Shown piece by piece: positions 18,854 to 33,822 of a stretch of DNA of 60,000 bases. The notes under the pieces were generated by a model. That model did not search any database. It saw only the letters and a list, made by a program, of their open reading frames with translations, and was not told the origin of the DNA. Numbering within the stretch: the stretch's first letter is position 1; each line of letters starts with the position of its first letter. The DNA is from Strigamia acuminata. Taxonomy: Eukaryota; Arthropoda; Chilopoda; Geophilomorpha; Linotaeniidae. The position numbers and the translations under genes are program-made. The stretch is from the NCBI GenBank assembly GCA_949358305.1, contig OX442323.1, positions 808,001-868,000 of the forward strand, given 5' to 3'.

Positions 18854-21800
18854 CTCCAATGTAAGTTTTAGAAACATCTAACTAATGATTTGGGAGAATA
18901 GACTTTTGATCTCATCACAGTTGACTTAGCACAAACACCACAAGACCAATGTTTCTGAATGTTCAGAAATAGTGTTTAAACCTTAGTAGAAGGCTCCAAT
19001 GTAAGTTTTAGAAACATCTAACCAATGATTTGGGAGAATAAACTTTTGATCTCATCACAGTTGACTTAGCACAAACACCACAAGTCCAATGTCTCTGAAT
19101 GTTCAGAAATAGTGTTTAAACCTTAGTAGAAGCCTTCAATGTAAGTTTTAGCAACATCCAAGCAATACATTTTGAAAAAAAAATTTTGAGCTTATTTCAC
19201 ATCGCAGTTGACTTAGCACAAACACCACAAGACCAATGTCTCTGAATGTTCAGAAATAGTGTTTAAACCTTAGTAGAAAGCTCCAATGTAAGTTTTAGAA
19301 ACATCTAACTAATGATTTGGGAGAATAGACTTTTGATCTCATCACAGTTGACTTAGCACAAACACCACAAGTCCAATGTCTCTGAATGTTCAGAAATAGT
19401 GTTTAAACCCTAGTAGAAGCCTTCAATTTAAATTTTAGCAACATCCAAGCACTGATTTGGGAGAATAGACTTTTGATCTCATCACAGATGACTTAGCACA
19501 AACACCACAAGACCAATGTCTCTGAATGTTCAGAAATAGGGTTTAAACCTTAGTAGAAGGCTCCAATGTAAGTTTTAGAAACATCTAACTAATCATTTGG
19601 GAGAATAGACTTTTGATCTCATCACAGTTGACTTAGCACAAACACCACAAGACCAATGTCTCTGAATGTTCAGAAATAGTGTTTAAACCTTAGTAGAAGG
19701 CTCCAATGTAAGTTTTAGAAACATCTAACTAATGATTTGGAAGAATAGACTTTTGATCTCATCACAGTTGACTTAGCACAAACACCACAAGACCAATGTT
19801 TCTGAATGTTCAGAAATAGTGTTTAAACCTTAGTAGAAGGCTCCAATGTAAGTTTTAGAAACATCTAACCAATGATTTGGGAGAATAGACTTTTGATCTC
19901 ATCACAGTTGACTTAGCACAAACACCACAAGACCAATGTCTCTGAATGTTCAGAAATAGTGTTTAAACCTTAGTAGAAGGCTCCAATGTAAGTTTTAGAA
20001 ACATCTAACTAATGATTTGGAAGAATAGACTTTTGATCTCATCACAGTTGACTTAGCACAAACACCACAAGACCAATGTTTCTGAATGTTCAGAAATAGT
20101 GTTTAAACCTTAGTAGAAGGCTCCAATGTAAGTTTTAGAAACATCTAACCAATGATTTGGGAGAATAGACTTTTGATCTCATCACAGTTGACTTAGCACA
20201 AACACCACAAGACCAATGTCTCTGAATGTTCAGAAATAGTGTTTAAACCTTAGTAGAAGGCTCCAATGTAAGTTTTAGAAACATCTAACTAATGATTTGG
20301 GAGAATAGACTTTTGATCTCATCACAGTTGACTTAGCACAAACACCACAAGACCAATGTTTCTGAATGTTCAGAAATAGTGTTTAAACCTTAGTAGAAGG
20401 CTCCAATGTAAGTTTTAGAAACATCTAACCAATGATTTGGGAGAATAAACTTTTGATCTCATCACAGTTGACTTAGCACAAACACCACAAGTCCAATGTC
20501 TCTGAATGTTCAGAAATAGTGTTTAAACCTTAGTAGAAGCCTTCAATGTAAGTTTTAGCAACATCCAAGCAATACATTTTGAAAAAAAAATTTTGAGCTT
20601 ATTTCACATCGCAGTTGACTTAGCACGAACACCACAAGACCAATGTCTCTGAATGTTCAGAAATAGTGTTTAAACCTTAGTAGAAAGCTCCAATGTAAGT
20701 TTTAGAAACATCTAACTAATGATTTGGGAGAATAGACTTTTGATCTCATCACAGTTGACTTAGCACAAACACCACAAGTCCAATGTCTCTGAATGTTCAG
20801 AAATAGTGTTTAAACCCTAGTAGAAGCCTTCAATTTAAATTTTAGCAACATCCAAGCACTGATTTGGGAGAATAGACTTTTGATCTCATCACAGATGACT
20901 TAGCACAAACACTACAAGACCAATGTCTCTGAATGTTCAGAAATAGGGTTTAAACCTTAGTAGAAGGCTCCAATGTAAGTTTTAGAAACATCTAACTAAT
21001 CATTTGGGAGAATAGACTTTTGATCTCATCACAGTTGACTTAGCACAAACACCACAAGACCAATGTCTCTGAATGTTCAGAAATAGCGTTTAAACCTTAG
21101 TAGAAGGCTCCAATGTAAGTTTTAGAAACATCTAACTAATGATTTGGGAGAATAGACTTTTGATCTCATCACAGTTGACTTAGCACAAACACCACAACAC
21201 CAATGTTTCTGAATGTTCAGAAATAGTGTTTAAACCTTAGTAGAAGGCTCCAATGTAAGTTTTAGAAACATCTAACCAATGATTTGGGAGAATAGACTTT
21301 TGATCTCATCACAGTTGACTTAGCACAAACACCACAAGACCAATGTCTCTGAATGTTCAGAAATAGGGTTTAAACCTTAGTAGAAGGCTCCAATGTAAGT
21401 TTTAGAAACATCTAACTAATGATTTGGGAGAATAGACTTTTGATCTCATCACAGTTGACTTAGCACAAACACCACAAGACCAATGTCTCTGAATGTTCAG
21501 AAATAGCGTTTAAACATTAGTAGAAGGCTCCAATGTAAGTTTTAGAAACATCTAATTAATGATTTGGGAGAATAGACTTTTGATCTCATCACAGTTGACT
21601 TAGCACAAACACCACAACACCAATGTTTCTGAATGTTCAGAAATAGTGTTTAAACCTTAGTAGAAGGCTCCAATGTAAGTTTTAGAAACATCTAACCAAT
21701 GATTTGGGAGAATAGACTTTTGATCTCATCACAGTTGACTTAGCACAAACACCACAAGTCCAATGTCTCTGAATGTTCAGAAATAGTGTTTAAACCTTAG

Positions 21801-21945
21801 TAGAAGGCTCCAATGTAAGTTTTAGAAACATCTAACTAATGATTTGGGAGAATAGACTTTTGATCTCATCACAGTTGACTTAGCACAAACACCACAAGTC
21901 TAATGTCTCTGAATGTTCAGAAATAGTGTTTAAACCCTAGTAGAA

Positions 21946-24900
21946 GCCTTCAATTTAAATTTTAGCAACATCCAAGCACTGATTTGGGAGAATAGACTTT
22001 TGATCTCATCACAGATGACTTAGCACAAACACCACAAGACCAATGTCTCTGAATGTTCAGAAATAGGGTTTAAACCTTAGTAGAAGGCTCCAATGTAAGT
22101 TTTAGAAACATCTAACTAATCATTTGGGAGAATAGACTTTTGATCTCATCACAGTTGACTTAGCACAAACACCACAAGACCAATGTCTCTGAATGTTCAG
22201 AAATAGCGTTTAAACCTTAGTAGAAGGCTCCAATGTAAGTTTTAGAAACATCTAACTAATGATTTGAGAGAATAAACTTTTGATCTCATCACAGTTGACT
22301 TAGCACAAACACCACAACACCAATGTTTCTGAATGTTCAGAAATAGTGTTTAAACCTTAGTAGAAAGCTCCAATGTAAGTTTTAGAAACATCTAACTAAT
22401 GATTTGGGAGAATAGACTTTTGATCTCATCACAGTTGACTTAGCACAAACACCACAAGACCAATGTCTCTGAATGTTCAGAAATAGTGTTTAAACCTTAG
22501 TAGAAGGCTCCAATGTAAGTTTTAGAAACATCTAACTAATGATTTGGGAGAATAGACTTTTGATCTCATCACAGTTGACTTAGCACAAACACCACAAGAC
22601 CAATGTCTCTGAATGTTCAGAAATAGTGTTTAAACCTTAGTAGAAGGCTCCAATGTAAGTTTTAGAAACATCTAACTAATGATTTGGGAGAATAGACTTT
22701 TGATCTCATCACAGTTGACTTAGCACAAACACCACAAGACCAATGTCTCTGAATGTTCAGAAATAGTGTTTAAACCTTAGTAGAAGGCTCCAATGTAAGT
22801 TTTAGAAACATCTAACTAATGATTTGGGAGAATAAACTTTTGATCTCATCACAGTTGACTTAGCACAAACACCACAAGACCAATGTCTCTGAATGTTCAG
22901 AAATAGTGTTTAAACCTTAGTAGAAGGCTCCAATGTAAGTTTTAGAAACATCTAACTAATGATTTGGGAGAATAGACTTTTGATCTCATCACAGTTGACT
23001 TAGCACAAACACCACAAGATTAATGTCTCTGAATGTTCAGAAATAGGGTTTAAACCTTAGTAGAAGGCTCCAATGTAAGTTTTAGAAACATCTAACTAAT
23101 GATTTGGGAGAATAGACTTTTGATCTCATCACAGTTGACTTAGCACAAACACCACAAGTCCAATGTCTCTGAATGTTCAGAAATAGTGTTTAAACCTTAG
23201 TAGAAGCCTTCAATTTAAATTTTAGCAACATCCAAGCACTGATTTGGGAGAATAGACTTTTGATCTCATCACAGATGACTTAGCACAAACACCACAAGAC
23301 CAATGTCTCTGAATGTTCAGAAATAGGGTTTAAACCTTAGTAGAAGGCTCCAATGTAAGTTTTAGAAACATCTAACTAATCATTTGGGAGAATAGACTTT
23401 TGATCTCATCACAGTTGACTTAGCACAAACACCACAAGACCAATGTCTCTGAATGTTCAGAAATAGCGTTTAAACCTTAGTAGAAGGCTCCAATGTAAGT
23501 TTTAGAAACATCTAACTAATGATTTGGGAGAATAGACTTTTGATCTCATCACAGTTGACTTAGCACAAACACCACAACACCAATGTTTCTGAATGTTCAG
23601 AAATAGTGTTTAAACCTTAGTAGAAAGCTCCAATGTAAGTTTTAGAAACATCTAACTAATGATTTGGGAGAATAGACTTTTGATCTCATCACAGTTGACT
23701 TAGCACAAACACCACAAGACCAATGTTTCTGAATGTTCAGAAATAGTGTTTAAACCTTAGTAGAAAGCTCCAATGTAAGTTTTAGAAACATCTAACTAAT
23801 GATTTGGGAGAATAGACTTTTGATCTCATCACAGTTGACTTAGCACAAACACCACAAGACCAATGTCTCTGAATGTTCAGAAATAGTGTTTAAACCTTAG
23901 TAGAAGGCTCCAATGTAAGTTTTAGAAACATCTAACTAATGATTTGGGAGAATAGACTTTTGATCTCATCACAGTTGACTTAGCACAAACACCACAAGAC
24001 CAATGTCTCTGAATGTTCAGAAATAGTGTTTAAACCTTAGTAGAAGGCTCCAATGTAAGTTTTAGAAACATCTAACTAATGATTTGGGAGAATAGACTTT
24101 TGATCTCATCACAGTTGACTTAGCACAAACACCACAAGACCAATGTCTCTGAATGTTTAGAAATAGTGTTTAAACCTTAGTAGAAGGCTCCAATGTAAGT
24201 TTTAGAAACATCTAACTAATGATTTGGGAGAATAGACTTTTGATCTCATCACAGTTGACTTAGCACAAACACCACAAGACCAATGTCTCTGAATGTTCAG
24301 AAATAGGGTTTAAACCTTAGTAGAAGGCTCCAATGTAAGTTTTAGAAACATCTAACTAATGATTTGGGAGAATAGACTTTTGATCTCATCACAGTTGACT
24401 TAGCACAAACACCACAAGTCCAATGTCTCTGAATGTTCAGAAATAGTGTTTAAACCTTAGTAGAAGCCTTCAATTTAAATTTTAGCAACATCCAAGCACT
24501 GATTTGGGAGAATAGACTTTTGATCTCATCACAGATGACTTAGCACAAACACCACAAGACCAATGTCTCTGAATGTTCAGAAATAGGGTTTAAACCTTAG
24601 TAGAAGGCTCCAATGTAAGTTTTAGAAACATCTAACTAATCATTTGGGAGAATAGACTTTTGATCTCATCACAGTTGACTTAGCACAAACACCACAAGAC
24701 CAATGTCTCTGAATGTTCAGAAATAGCGTTTAAACCTTAGTAGAAGGCTCCAATGTAAGTTTTAGAAACATCTAACTAATGATTTGGGAGAATAGACTTT
24801 TGATCTCATCACAGTTGACTTAGCACAAACACCACAACACCAATGTTTCTGAATGTTCAGAAATAGTGTTTAAACCTTAGTAGAAAGCTCCAATGTAAGT

Positions 24901-26985
24901 TTTAGAAACATCTAACTAATGATTTGGGAGAATAGACTTTTGATCTCATCACAGTTGACTTAGCACAAACACCACAAGACCAATGTCTCTGAATGTTCAG
25001 AAATAGTGTTTAAACCTTAGTAGAAGGCTCCAATGTAAGTTTTAGAAACATCTAACTAATGATTTGGGAGAATAGACTTTTGATCTCATCACAGTTGACT
25101 TAGCACAAACACCACAAGACCAATGTCTCTGAATGTTCAGAAATAGTGTTTAAACCTTAGTAGAAGGCTCCAATGTAAGTTTTAGAAACATCTAACTAAT
25201 GATTTGGGAGAATAGACTTTTGATCTCATCACAGTTGACTTAGCACAAACACCACAAGACCAATGTCTCTGAATGTTCAGAAATAGTGTTTAAACCTTAG
25301 TAGAAGGCTCCAATGTAAGTTTTAGAAACATCTAACTAATGATTTGGGAGAATAGACTTTTGATCTCATCACAGTTGACTTAGCACAAACACCACAAGAC
25401 CAATGTCTCTGAATGTTTAGAAATAGTGTTTAAACCTTAGTAGAAGGCTCCAATGTAAGTTTTAGAAACATCTAACTAATGATTTGGGAGAATAGACTTT
25501 TGATCTCATCACAGTTGACTTAGCACAAACACCACAAGACCAATGTCTCTGAATGTTCAGAAATAGGGTTTAAACCTTAGTAGAAGGCTCCAATGTAAGT
25601 TTTAGAAACATCTAACTAATGATTTGGGAGAATAGACTTTTGATCTCATCACAGTTGACTTAGCACAAACACCACAAGTCCAATGTCTCTGAATGTTCAG
25701 AAATAGTGTTTAAACCTTAGTAGAAGCCTTCAATTTAAATTTTAGCAACATCCAAGCACTGATTTGGGAGAATAGACTTTTGATCTCATCACAGATGACT
25801 TAGCACAAACACCACAAGACCAATGTCTCTGAATGTTCAGAAATAGGGTTTAAACCTTAGTAGAAGGCTCCAATGTAAGTTTTAGAAACATCTAACTAAT
25901 CATTTGGGAGAATAGACTTTTGATCTCATCACAGTTGACTTAGCACAAACACCACAAGACCAATGTCTCTGAATGTTCAGAAATAGCGTTTAAACCTTAG
26001 TAGAAGGCTCCAATGTAAGTTTTAGAAACATCTAACTAATGATTTGGGAGAATAGACTTTTGATCTCATCACAGTTGACTTAGCACAAACACCACAACAC
26101 CAATGTTTCTGAATGTTCAGAAATAGTGTTTAAACCTTAGTAGAAAGCTCCAATGTAAGTTTTAGAAACATCTAACTAATGATTTGGGAGAATAGACTTT
26201 TGATCTCATCACAGTTGACTTAGCACAAACACCACAAGACCAATGTCTCTGAATGTTCAGAAATAGTGTTTAAACCTTAGTAGAAGGCTCCAATGTAAGT
26301 TTTAGAAACATCTAACTAATGATTTGGGAGAATAGACTTTTGATCTCATCACAGTTGACTTAGCACAAACACCACAAGACCAATGTCTCTGAATGTTCAG
26401 AAATAGTGTTTAAACCTTAGTAGAAGGCTCCAATGTAAGTTTTAGAAACATCTAACTAATGATTTGGGAGAATAGACTTTTGATCTCATCACAGTTGACT
26501 TAGCACAAACACCACAAGACCAATGTCTCTGAATGTTCAGAAATAGTGTTTAAACCTTAGTAGAAGGCTCCAATGTAAGTTTTAGAAACATCTAACTAAT
26601 GATTTGGGAGAATAGACTTTTGATCTCATCACAGTTGACTTAGCACAAACACCACAAGACCAATGTCTCTGAATGTTCAGAAATAGTGTTTAAACCTTAG
26701 TAGAAGGCTCCAATGTAAGTTTTAGAAACATCTAACTAATGATTTGGGAGAATAGACTTTTGATCTCATCACAGTTGACTTAGCACAAACACCACAAGAC
26801 CAATGTCTCTGAATGTTCAGAAATAGGGTTTAAACCTTAGTAGAAGGCTCCAATGTAAGTTTTAGAAACATCTAACTAATGATTTGGGAGAATAGACTTT
26901 TGATCTCATCACAGTTGACTTAGCACAAACACCACAAGTCCAATGTCTCTGAATGTTCAGAAATAGTGTTTAAACCTTAGTAGAA
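21946..26985. repeat. Four consecutive 1260-bp higher-order repeat units
   Basis: B monomers at 21946, 23206, 24466 and 25726 are followed at 26986 by a C monomer; every interval is exactly 1260 bp. Within each unit the same markers recur in order: gatgac in B, then aatcatttggg, then agcgtttaaac, then acaacaccaatgttt, then aaagctcc. Copies therefore arose by duplication of the whole nine-mer. Confidence 0.92.
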
Positions 26986-29900
26986 GCCTTCAATGTAAGT
27001 TTTAGCAACATCCAAGCAATACATTTTGAAAAAAAAATTTTGAGCTTATTTCACATCGCAGTTGACTTAGCACAAACACCACAAGACCAATGTCTCTGAA
27101 TGTTCAGAAATAGTGTTTAAACCTTAGTAGAAGGCTCCAATGTAAGTTTTAGAAACATCTAACTAATGATTTGGGAGAATAGACTTTTGATCTCATCACA
27201 GTTGACTTAGCACAAACACCACAAGACCAATGTCTCTGAATGTTCAGAAATAGTGTTTAAACCTTAGTAGAAGGCTCCAATGTAAGTTTTAGAAACATCT
27301 AACTAATGATTTGGGAGAATAGACTTTTGATCTCATCACAGTTGACTTAGCACAAACACCACAAGACCAATGTCTCTGAATGTTCAGAAATAGTGTTTAA
27401 ACCTTAGTAGAAGGCTCCAATGTAAGTTTTAGAAACATCTAACTAATGATTTGGGAGAATAGACTTTTGATCTCATCACAGTTGACTTAGCACAAACACC
27501 ACAAGATTAATGTCTCTGAATGTTCAGAAATAGGGTTTAAACCTTAGTAGAAGGCTCCAATGTAAGTTTTAGAAACATCTAACTAATGATTTGGGAGAAT
27601 AGACTTTTGATCTCATCACAGTTGACTTAGCACAAACACCACAAGTCCAATGTCTCTGAATGTTCAGAAATAGTGTTTAAACCTTAGTAGAAGCCTTCAA
27701 TTTAAATTTTAGCAACATCCAAGCACTGATTTGGGAGAATAGACTTTTGATCTCATCACAGATGACTTAGCACAAACACCACAAGACCAATGTCTCTGAA
27801 TGTTCAGAAATAGGGTTTAAACCTTAGTAGAAGGCTCCAATGTAAGTTTTAGAAACATCTAACTAATCATTTGGGAGAATAGACTTTTGATCTCATCACA
27901 GTTGACTTAGCACAAACACCACAAGACCAATGTCTCTGAATGTTCAGAAATAGCGTTTAAACCTTAGTAGAAGGCTCCAATGTAAGTTTTAGAAACATCT
28001 AACTAATGATTTGGGAGAATAGACTTTTGATCTCATCACAGTTGACTTAGCACAAACACCACAACACCAATGTTTCTGAATGTTCAGAAATAGTGTTTAA
28101 ACCTTAGTAGAAAGCTCCAATGTAAGTTTTAGAAACATCTAACTAATGATTTGGGAGAATAGACTTTTGATCTCATCACAGTTGACTTAGCACAAACACC
28201 ACAAGACCAATGTTTCTGAATGTTCAGAAATAGTGTTTAAACCTTAGTAGAAAGCTCCAATGTAAGTTTTAGAAACATCTAACTAATGATTTGGGAGAAT
28301 AGACTTTTGATCTCATCACAGTTGACTTAGCACAAACACCACAAGACCAATGTCTCTGAATGTTCAGAAATAGTGTTTAAACCTTAGTAGAAGGCTCCAA
28401 TGTAAGTTTTAGAAACATCTAACTAATGATTTGGGAGAATAGACTTTTGATCTCATCACAGTTGACTTAGCACAAACACCACAAGACCAATGTCTCTGAA
28501 TGTTCAGAAATAGTGTTTAAACCTTAGTAGAAGGCTCCAATGTAAGTTTTAGAAACATCTAACTAATGATTTGGGAGAATAGACTTTTGATCTCATCACA
28601 GTTGACTTAGCACAAACACCACAAGACCAATGTCTCTGAATGTTTAGAAATAGTGTTTAAACCTTAGTAGAAGGCTCCAATGTAAGTTTTAGAAACATCT
28701 AACTAATGATTTGGGAGAATAGACTTTTGATCTCATCACAGTTGACTTAGCACAAACACCACAAGACCAATGTCTCTGAATGTTCAGAAATAGGGTTTAA
28801 ACCTTAGTAGAAGGCTCCAATGTAAGTTTTAGAAACATCTAACTAATGATTTGGGAGAATAGACTTTTGATCTCATCACAGTTGACTTAGCACAAACACC
28901 ACAAGTCCAATGTCTCTGAATGTTCAGAAATAGTGTTTAAACCTTAGTAGAAGCCTTCAATTTAAATTTTAGCAACATCCAAGCACTGATTTGGGAGAAT
29001 AGACTTTTGATCTCATCACAGATGACTTAGCACAAACACCACAAGACCAATGTCTCTGAATGTTCAGAAATAGGGTTTAAACCTTAGTAGAAGGCTCCAA
29101 TGTAAGTTTTAGAAACATCTAACTAATCATTTGGGAGAATAGACTTTTGATCTCATCACAGTTGACTTAGCACAAACACCACAAGACCAATGTCTCTGAA
29201 TGTTCAGAAATAGCGTTTAAACCTTAGTAGAAGGCTCCAATGTAAGTTTTAGAAACATCTAACTAATGATTTGGGAGAATAGACTTTTGATCTCATCACA
29301 GTTGACTTAACACAAACACCACAACACCAATGTTTCTGAATGTTCAGAAATAGTGTTTAAACCTTAGTAGAAAGCTCCAATGTAAGTTTTAGAAACATCT
29401 AACTAATGATTTGGGAGAATAGACTTTTGATCTCATCACAGTTGACTTAGCACAAACACCACAAGACCAATGTCTCTGAATGTTCAGAAATAGTGTTTAA
29501 ACCTTAGTAGAAGGCTCCAATGTAAGTTTTAGAAACATCTAACTAATGATTTGGGAGAATAGACTTTTGATCTCATCACAGTTGACTTAGCACAAACACC
29601 ACAAGTCCAATGTCTCTGAATGTTCAGAAATAGTGTTTAAACCTTAGTAGAAGCCTTCAATTTAAATTTTAGCAACATCCAAGCACTGATTTGGGAGAAT
29701 AGACTTTTGATCTCATCACAGATGACTTAGCACAAACACCACAAGACCAATGTCTCTGAATGTTCAGAAATAGGGTTTAAACCTTAGTAGAAGGCTCCAA
29801 TGTAAGTTTTAGAAACATCTAACTAATCATTTGGGAGAATAGACTTTTGATCTCATCACAGTTGACTTAGCACAAACACCACAAGACCAATGTCTCTGAA

Positions 29901-32900
29901 TGTTCAGAAATAGCGTTTAAACCTTAGTAGAAGGCTCCAATGTAAGTTTTAGAAACATCTAACTAATGATTTGGGAGAATAGACTTTTGATCTCATCACA
30001 GTTGACTTAGCACAAACACCACAACACCAATGTTTCTGAATGTTCAGAAATAGTGTTTAAACCTTAGTAGAAAGCTCCAATGTAAGTTTTAGAAACATCT
30101 AACTAATGATTTGGGAGAATAGACTTTTGATCTCATCACAGTTGACTTAGCACAAACACCACAAGACCAATGTCTCTGAATGTTCAGAAATAGTGTTTAA
30201 ACCTTAGTAGAAGGCTCCAATGTAAGTTTTAGAAACATCTAACTAATGATTTGGGAGAATAGACTTTTGATCTCATCACAGTTGACTTAGCACAAACACC
30301 ACAAGACCAATGTCTCTGAATGTTCAGAAATAGTGTTTAAACCTTAGTAGAAGGCTCCAATGTAAGTTTTAGAAACATCTAACTAATGATTTGGGAGAAT
30401 AGACTTTTGATCTCATCACAGTTGACTTAGCACAAACACCACAAGACCAATGTCTCTGAATGTTCAGAAATAGTGTTTAAACCTTAGTAGAAGGCTCCAA
30501 TGTAAGTTTTAGAAACATCTAACTAATGATTTGGGAGAATAGACTTTTGATCTCATCACAGTTGACTTAGCACAAACACCACAAGACCAATGTCTCTGAA
30601 TGTTCAGAAATAGTGTTTAAACCTTAGTAGAAGGCTCCAATGTAAGTTTTAGAAACATCTAACTAATGATTTGGGAGAATAGACTTTTGATCTCATCACA
30701 GTTGACTTAGCACAAACACCACAAGACCAATGTCTCTGAATGTTCAGAAATAGGGTTTAAACCTTAGTAGAAGGCTCCAATGTAAGTTTTAGAAACATCT
30801 AACTAATGATTTGGGAGAATAGACTTTTGATCTCATCACAGTTGACTTAGCACAAACACCACAAGTCCAATGTCTCTGAATGTTCAGAAATAGTGTTTAA
30901 ACCTTAGTAGAAGCCTTCAATGTAAGTTTTAGCAACATCCAAGCAATACATTTTGAAAAAAAAATTTTGAGCTTATTTCACATCGCAGTTGACTTAGCAC
31001 AAACACCACAAGACCAATGTCTCTGAATGTTCAGAAATAGTGTTTAAACCTTAGTAGAAGGCTCCAATGTAAGTTTTAGAAACATCTAACTAATGATTTG
31101 GGAGAATAGACTTTTGATCTCATCACAGTTGACTTAGCACAAACACCACAAGACCAATGTTTCTGAATGTTCAGAAATAGTGTTTAAACCTTAGTAGAAG
31201 GCTCCAATGTAAGTTTTAGAAACATCTAACCAATGATTTGGGAGAATAGACTTTTGATCTCATCACAGTTGACTTAGCACAAACACCACAAGTCCAATGT
31301 CTCTGAATGTTCAGAAATAGTGTTTAAACCTTAGTAGAAGCCTTCAATGTAAGTTTTAGCAACATCCAAGCACTAATTTGGGAGAATAGACTTTTGATCT
31401 CATCACAGTTGACTTAGCACAAACACCACAAGACCAATGTCTCTGAATGTTCAGAAATAGGGTTTAAACCTTAGTAGAAGGCTCCAATGTAAGTTTTAGA
31501 AACATCTAACTAATGATTTGGGAGAATAGACTTTTGATCTCATCACAGTTGACTTAGCACAAACACCACAAGTCCAATGTCTCTGAATGTTCAGAAATAG
31601 TGTTTAAACCTTAGTAGAAGCCTTCAATGTAAGTTTTAGCAACATCCAAGCAATACATTTTGAAAAAAAAATTTTGAGCTTATTTCACATCGCAGTTGAC
31701 TTAGCACAAACACCACAAGACCAATGTCTCTGAATGTTCAGAAATAGTGTTTAAACCTTAGTAGAAGGCTCCAATGTAAGTTTTAGAAACATCTAACTAA
31801 TGATTTGGGAGAATAGACTTTTGATCTCATCACAGTTGACTTAGCACAAACACCACAAGACCAATGTTTCTGAATGTTCAGAAATAGTGTTTAAACCTTA
31901 GTAGAAGGCTCCAATGTAAGTTTTAGAAACATCTAACCAATGATTTGGGAGAATAGACTTTTGATCTCATCACAGTTGACTTAGCACAAACACCACAAGT
32001 CCAATGTCTCTGAATGTTCAGAAATAGTGTTTAAACCTTAGTAGAAGCCTTCAATGTAAGTTTTAGCAACATCCAAGCACTAATTTGGGAGAATAGACTT
32101 TTGATCTCATCACAGTTGACTTAGCACAAACACCACAAGACCAATCTCTCTGAATGTTCAGAAATAGTGTTTAAACCTTAGTAGAAGCCTTCAATGTAAG
32201 TTTTAGCAACATCCAAGCAATCCATTTTGAAAAAAAAATTTTGAGCTTATTTCACATCGCAGTTGACTTAGCACAAACACCACAAGACCAATGTCTTTGA
32301 ATGTTCAGAAATAGTGTTTAAACCTTAGTAGAAGGCTCCAATGTAAGTTTTAGAAACATTTAACTAATGATTTGGGAGAATAGACTTTTGATCTCATCAC
32401 AGTTGACTTAGCACAAACACCACAAGTCCAATGTCTCTGAATGTTCAGAAATAGTGTTTAAACCTTAGTAGAAGCCTTCAATTTAAATTTTAGCAACATC
32501 CAAGCACTGATTTGGGAGAATAGACTTTTGATCTCATCACAGTTGACTTAGCACAAACACCACAAGACCAATGTCTCTGAATGTTCAGAAATAGTGTTTA
32601 AACCTTAGTAGAAGGCTCCAATGTAAGTTTTAGAAACATCTAACTAATGATTTGGGAGAATAGACTTTTGATCTCATCACAGTTGACTTAGCACAAACAC
32701 CACAAGTCCAATGTCTCTGAACGTTCAGAAATAGTAGAAGCCTTCAATTTAAATTTTAGCAACATCCAAGCACTGATTTGGGAGAATAGACTTTTGATCT
32801 CATCACAGATGACTTAGCACAAACACCACAAGACCAATGTCTCTGAATGTTCAGAAATAGGGTTTAAACCTTAGTAGAAGCCTTCAATTTAAATTTTAGC

Positions 32901-33042
32901 AACATCCAAGCACTGATTTGGGAGAATAGACTTTTGATCTCATCACAGATGACTTAGCACAAACACCACAAGACCAATGTCTCTGAATGTTCAAAAATAG
33001 GGTTTAAACCTTAGTAGAAGGCTCCAATGTAAGTTTTAGAAA

Positions 33043-33046
33043 CATC
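33043..33046. repeat. Target-site duplication of Gypsy-B, left copy
   Basis: CATC within aaacatctaac of an A monomer, repeated at 54272-54275. It could be read as five bases (ACATC) because the LTR ends in A. Confidence 0.92.
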
Positions 33047-33718
33047 TGTCACGGGCAGGTTACCCACCCTTCTTTTTTATTCATTTCTAACTTAGACTGA
33101 CCCAATCTTAAGTTTTCTTATTTTTTCCCAATCTTTCTTTTCATCTAACATTGATGAATCATCTCTAAATATATGCGCAGCCTCATTGCGCGCATCTTAT
33201 TATTTCCAACAATTAACCTTATTTTATACCTTCCACCCCCTCACCCACTCCAATCGACCTGGTCACATGACTCATGTTTACCTGGTCGCTACTTTTATCC
33301 ATAATCCACACTTCTCATACCTCTTTCAACGAGTTAACACCTCTTAGATTGAATTGAGTTTGTCAATCTTTATTTTGCGCCTTAACACGCGCCCCTTCTA
33401 ATTTAACACTTAATAGCGCCTCTTTTTGCCCACCTTTTATCCCTTCGCATGCCTGTGACATCCTACGCCCACCCGCATACGAATATCACTGCGCATACTC
33501 ATTCTTTTTAAACGTAAAGACCCACAACGTGAGACTGAGCCCGTCGAATATAAATAATGTGTGTTACAGCGAGTTAGGTTTATTCACCGTCCGATATCCG
33601 CATATGACGATGGCACAAACAGAGTAAATCTACGAACTTTGCCCGCTGATTTGCGCTAACATCACTTTGCGCGTAAATTCAGATCAAATCAATTAAACAT
33701 CTAAGTTGATTCGTAACA
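33047..33718 (+). repeat. Gypsy-B 5' LTR (672 bp)
   Basis: TGTCACGGGC...ATTCGTAACA. It includes a TATA box at 33549 and at least eight GCGC words in an otherwise AT-rich sequence, including an inverted pair TGCGC...GCGCA at 33174-33194. ATTAAA near the 3' end is a possible polyadenylation signal. Confidence 0.95.
33549..33556 (+). promoter_or_regulatory. Gypsy-B TATA box
   Basis: TATAAATA, 170 bp before the LTR end, the right place for a U3 promoter. The 3' LTR equivalent is at 54102. Confidence 0.6.
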
Positions 33719-33822
33719 AACATGGCGAGCTAGACAGGATTCGCTCTCACCTATAAGGCTTAAACGCGCGAAAAGGTTAGTTTTTTGAGTTATTTATTTA
33801 ATCATTTCACATTTTCTTCATC
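33719..33822 (+). other. Gypsy-B leader with primer site and possible splice donor
   Basis: Short leader between LTR and gag ATG. It holds the primer binding site (33723) and AAAAG|GTTAGT at 33771-33781, a good 5' splice-site match upstream of gag that could serve a subgenomic RNA for the third ORF. Confidence 0.5.
33723..33742 (+). promoter_or_regulatory. Gypsy-B primer binding site (tRNA-Arg-like)
   Basis: TGGCGAGCTAGACAGGATTC, four bases after the LTR. It differs at few positions from the tRNA-Arg complement used by several insect Ty3/Gypsy elements (my recollection of that family). Confidence 0.65.

Larger units (their letters stand above)
18850..33046. repeat. Satellite block 2 with higher-order repeats
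   Basis: About 14.2 kb, roughly 100 monomers. Three monomer classes are distinguishable: A (140 bp, ggctccaatgtaag...aaacatctaac), B (140 bp, gccttcaatttaaattttag...catccaagcactg) and C (147 bp, with gaaaaaaaaattttgagc). B starts at 19419, 20826, 21946, 23206, 24466, 25726, 27693, 28953, 29653 and so on, and C starts at 26986, 30913 and 31620. Spacings are largely 1260 bp (nine monomers), with 1120, 700, 707 (four 140s plus one 147) and 1407 also present. This is a higher-order repeat. One truncated monomer near 32730 lacks 14 bp. No genes. Confidence 0.97.

Noticed and set aside
18850-33046. Regular repeats that might be mistaken for a CRISPR array
   Set aside because: The whole 140-bp unit repeats with no unique spacers, there are no cas genes, and the setting is eukaryotic.
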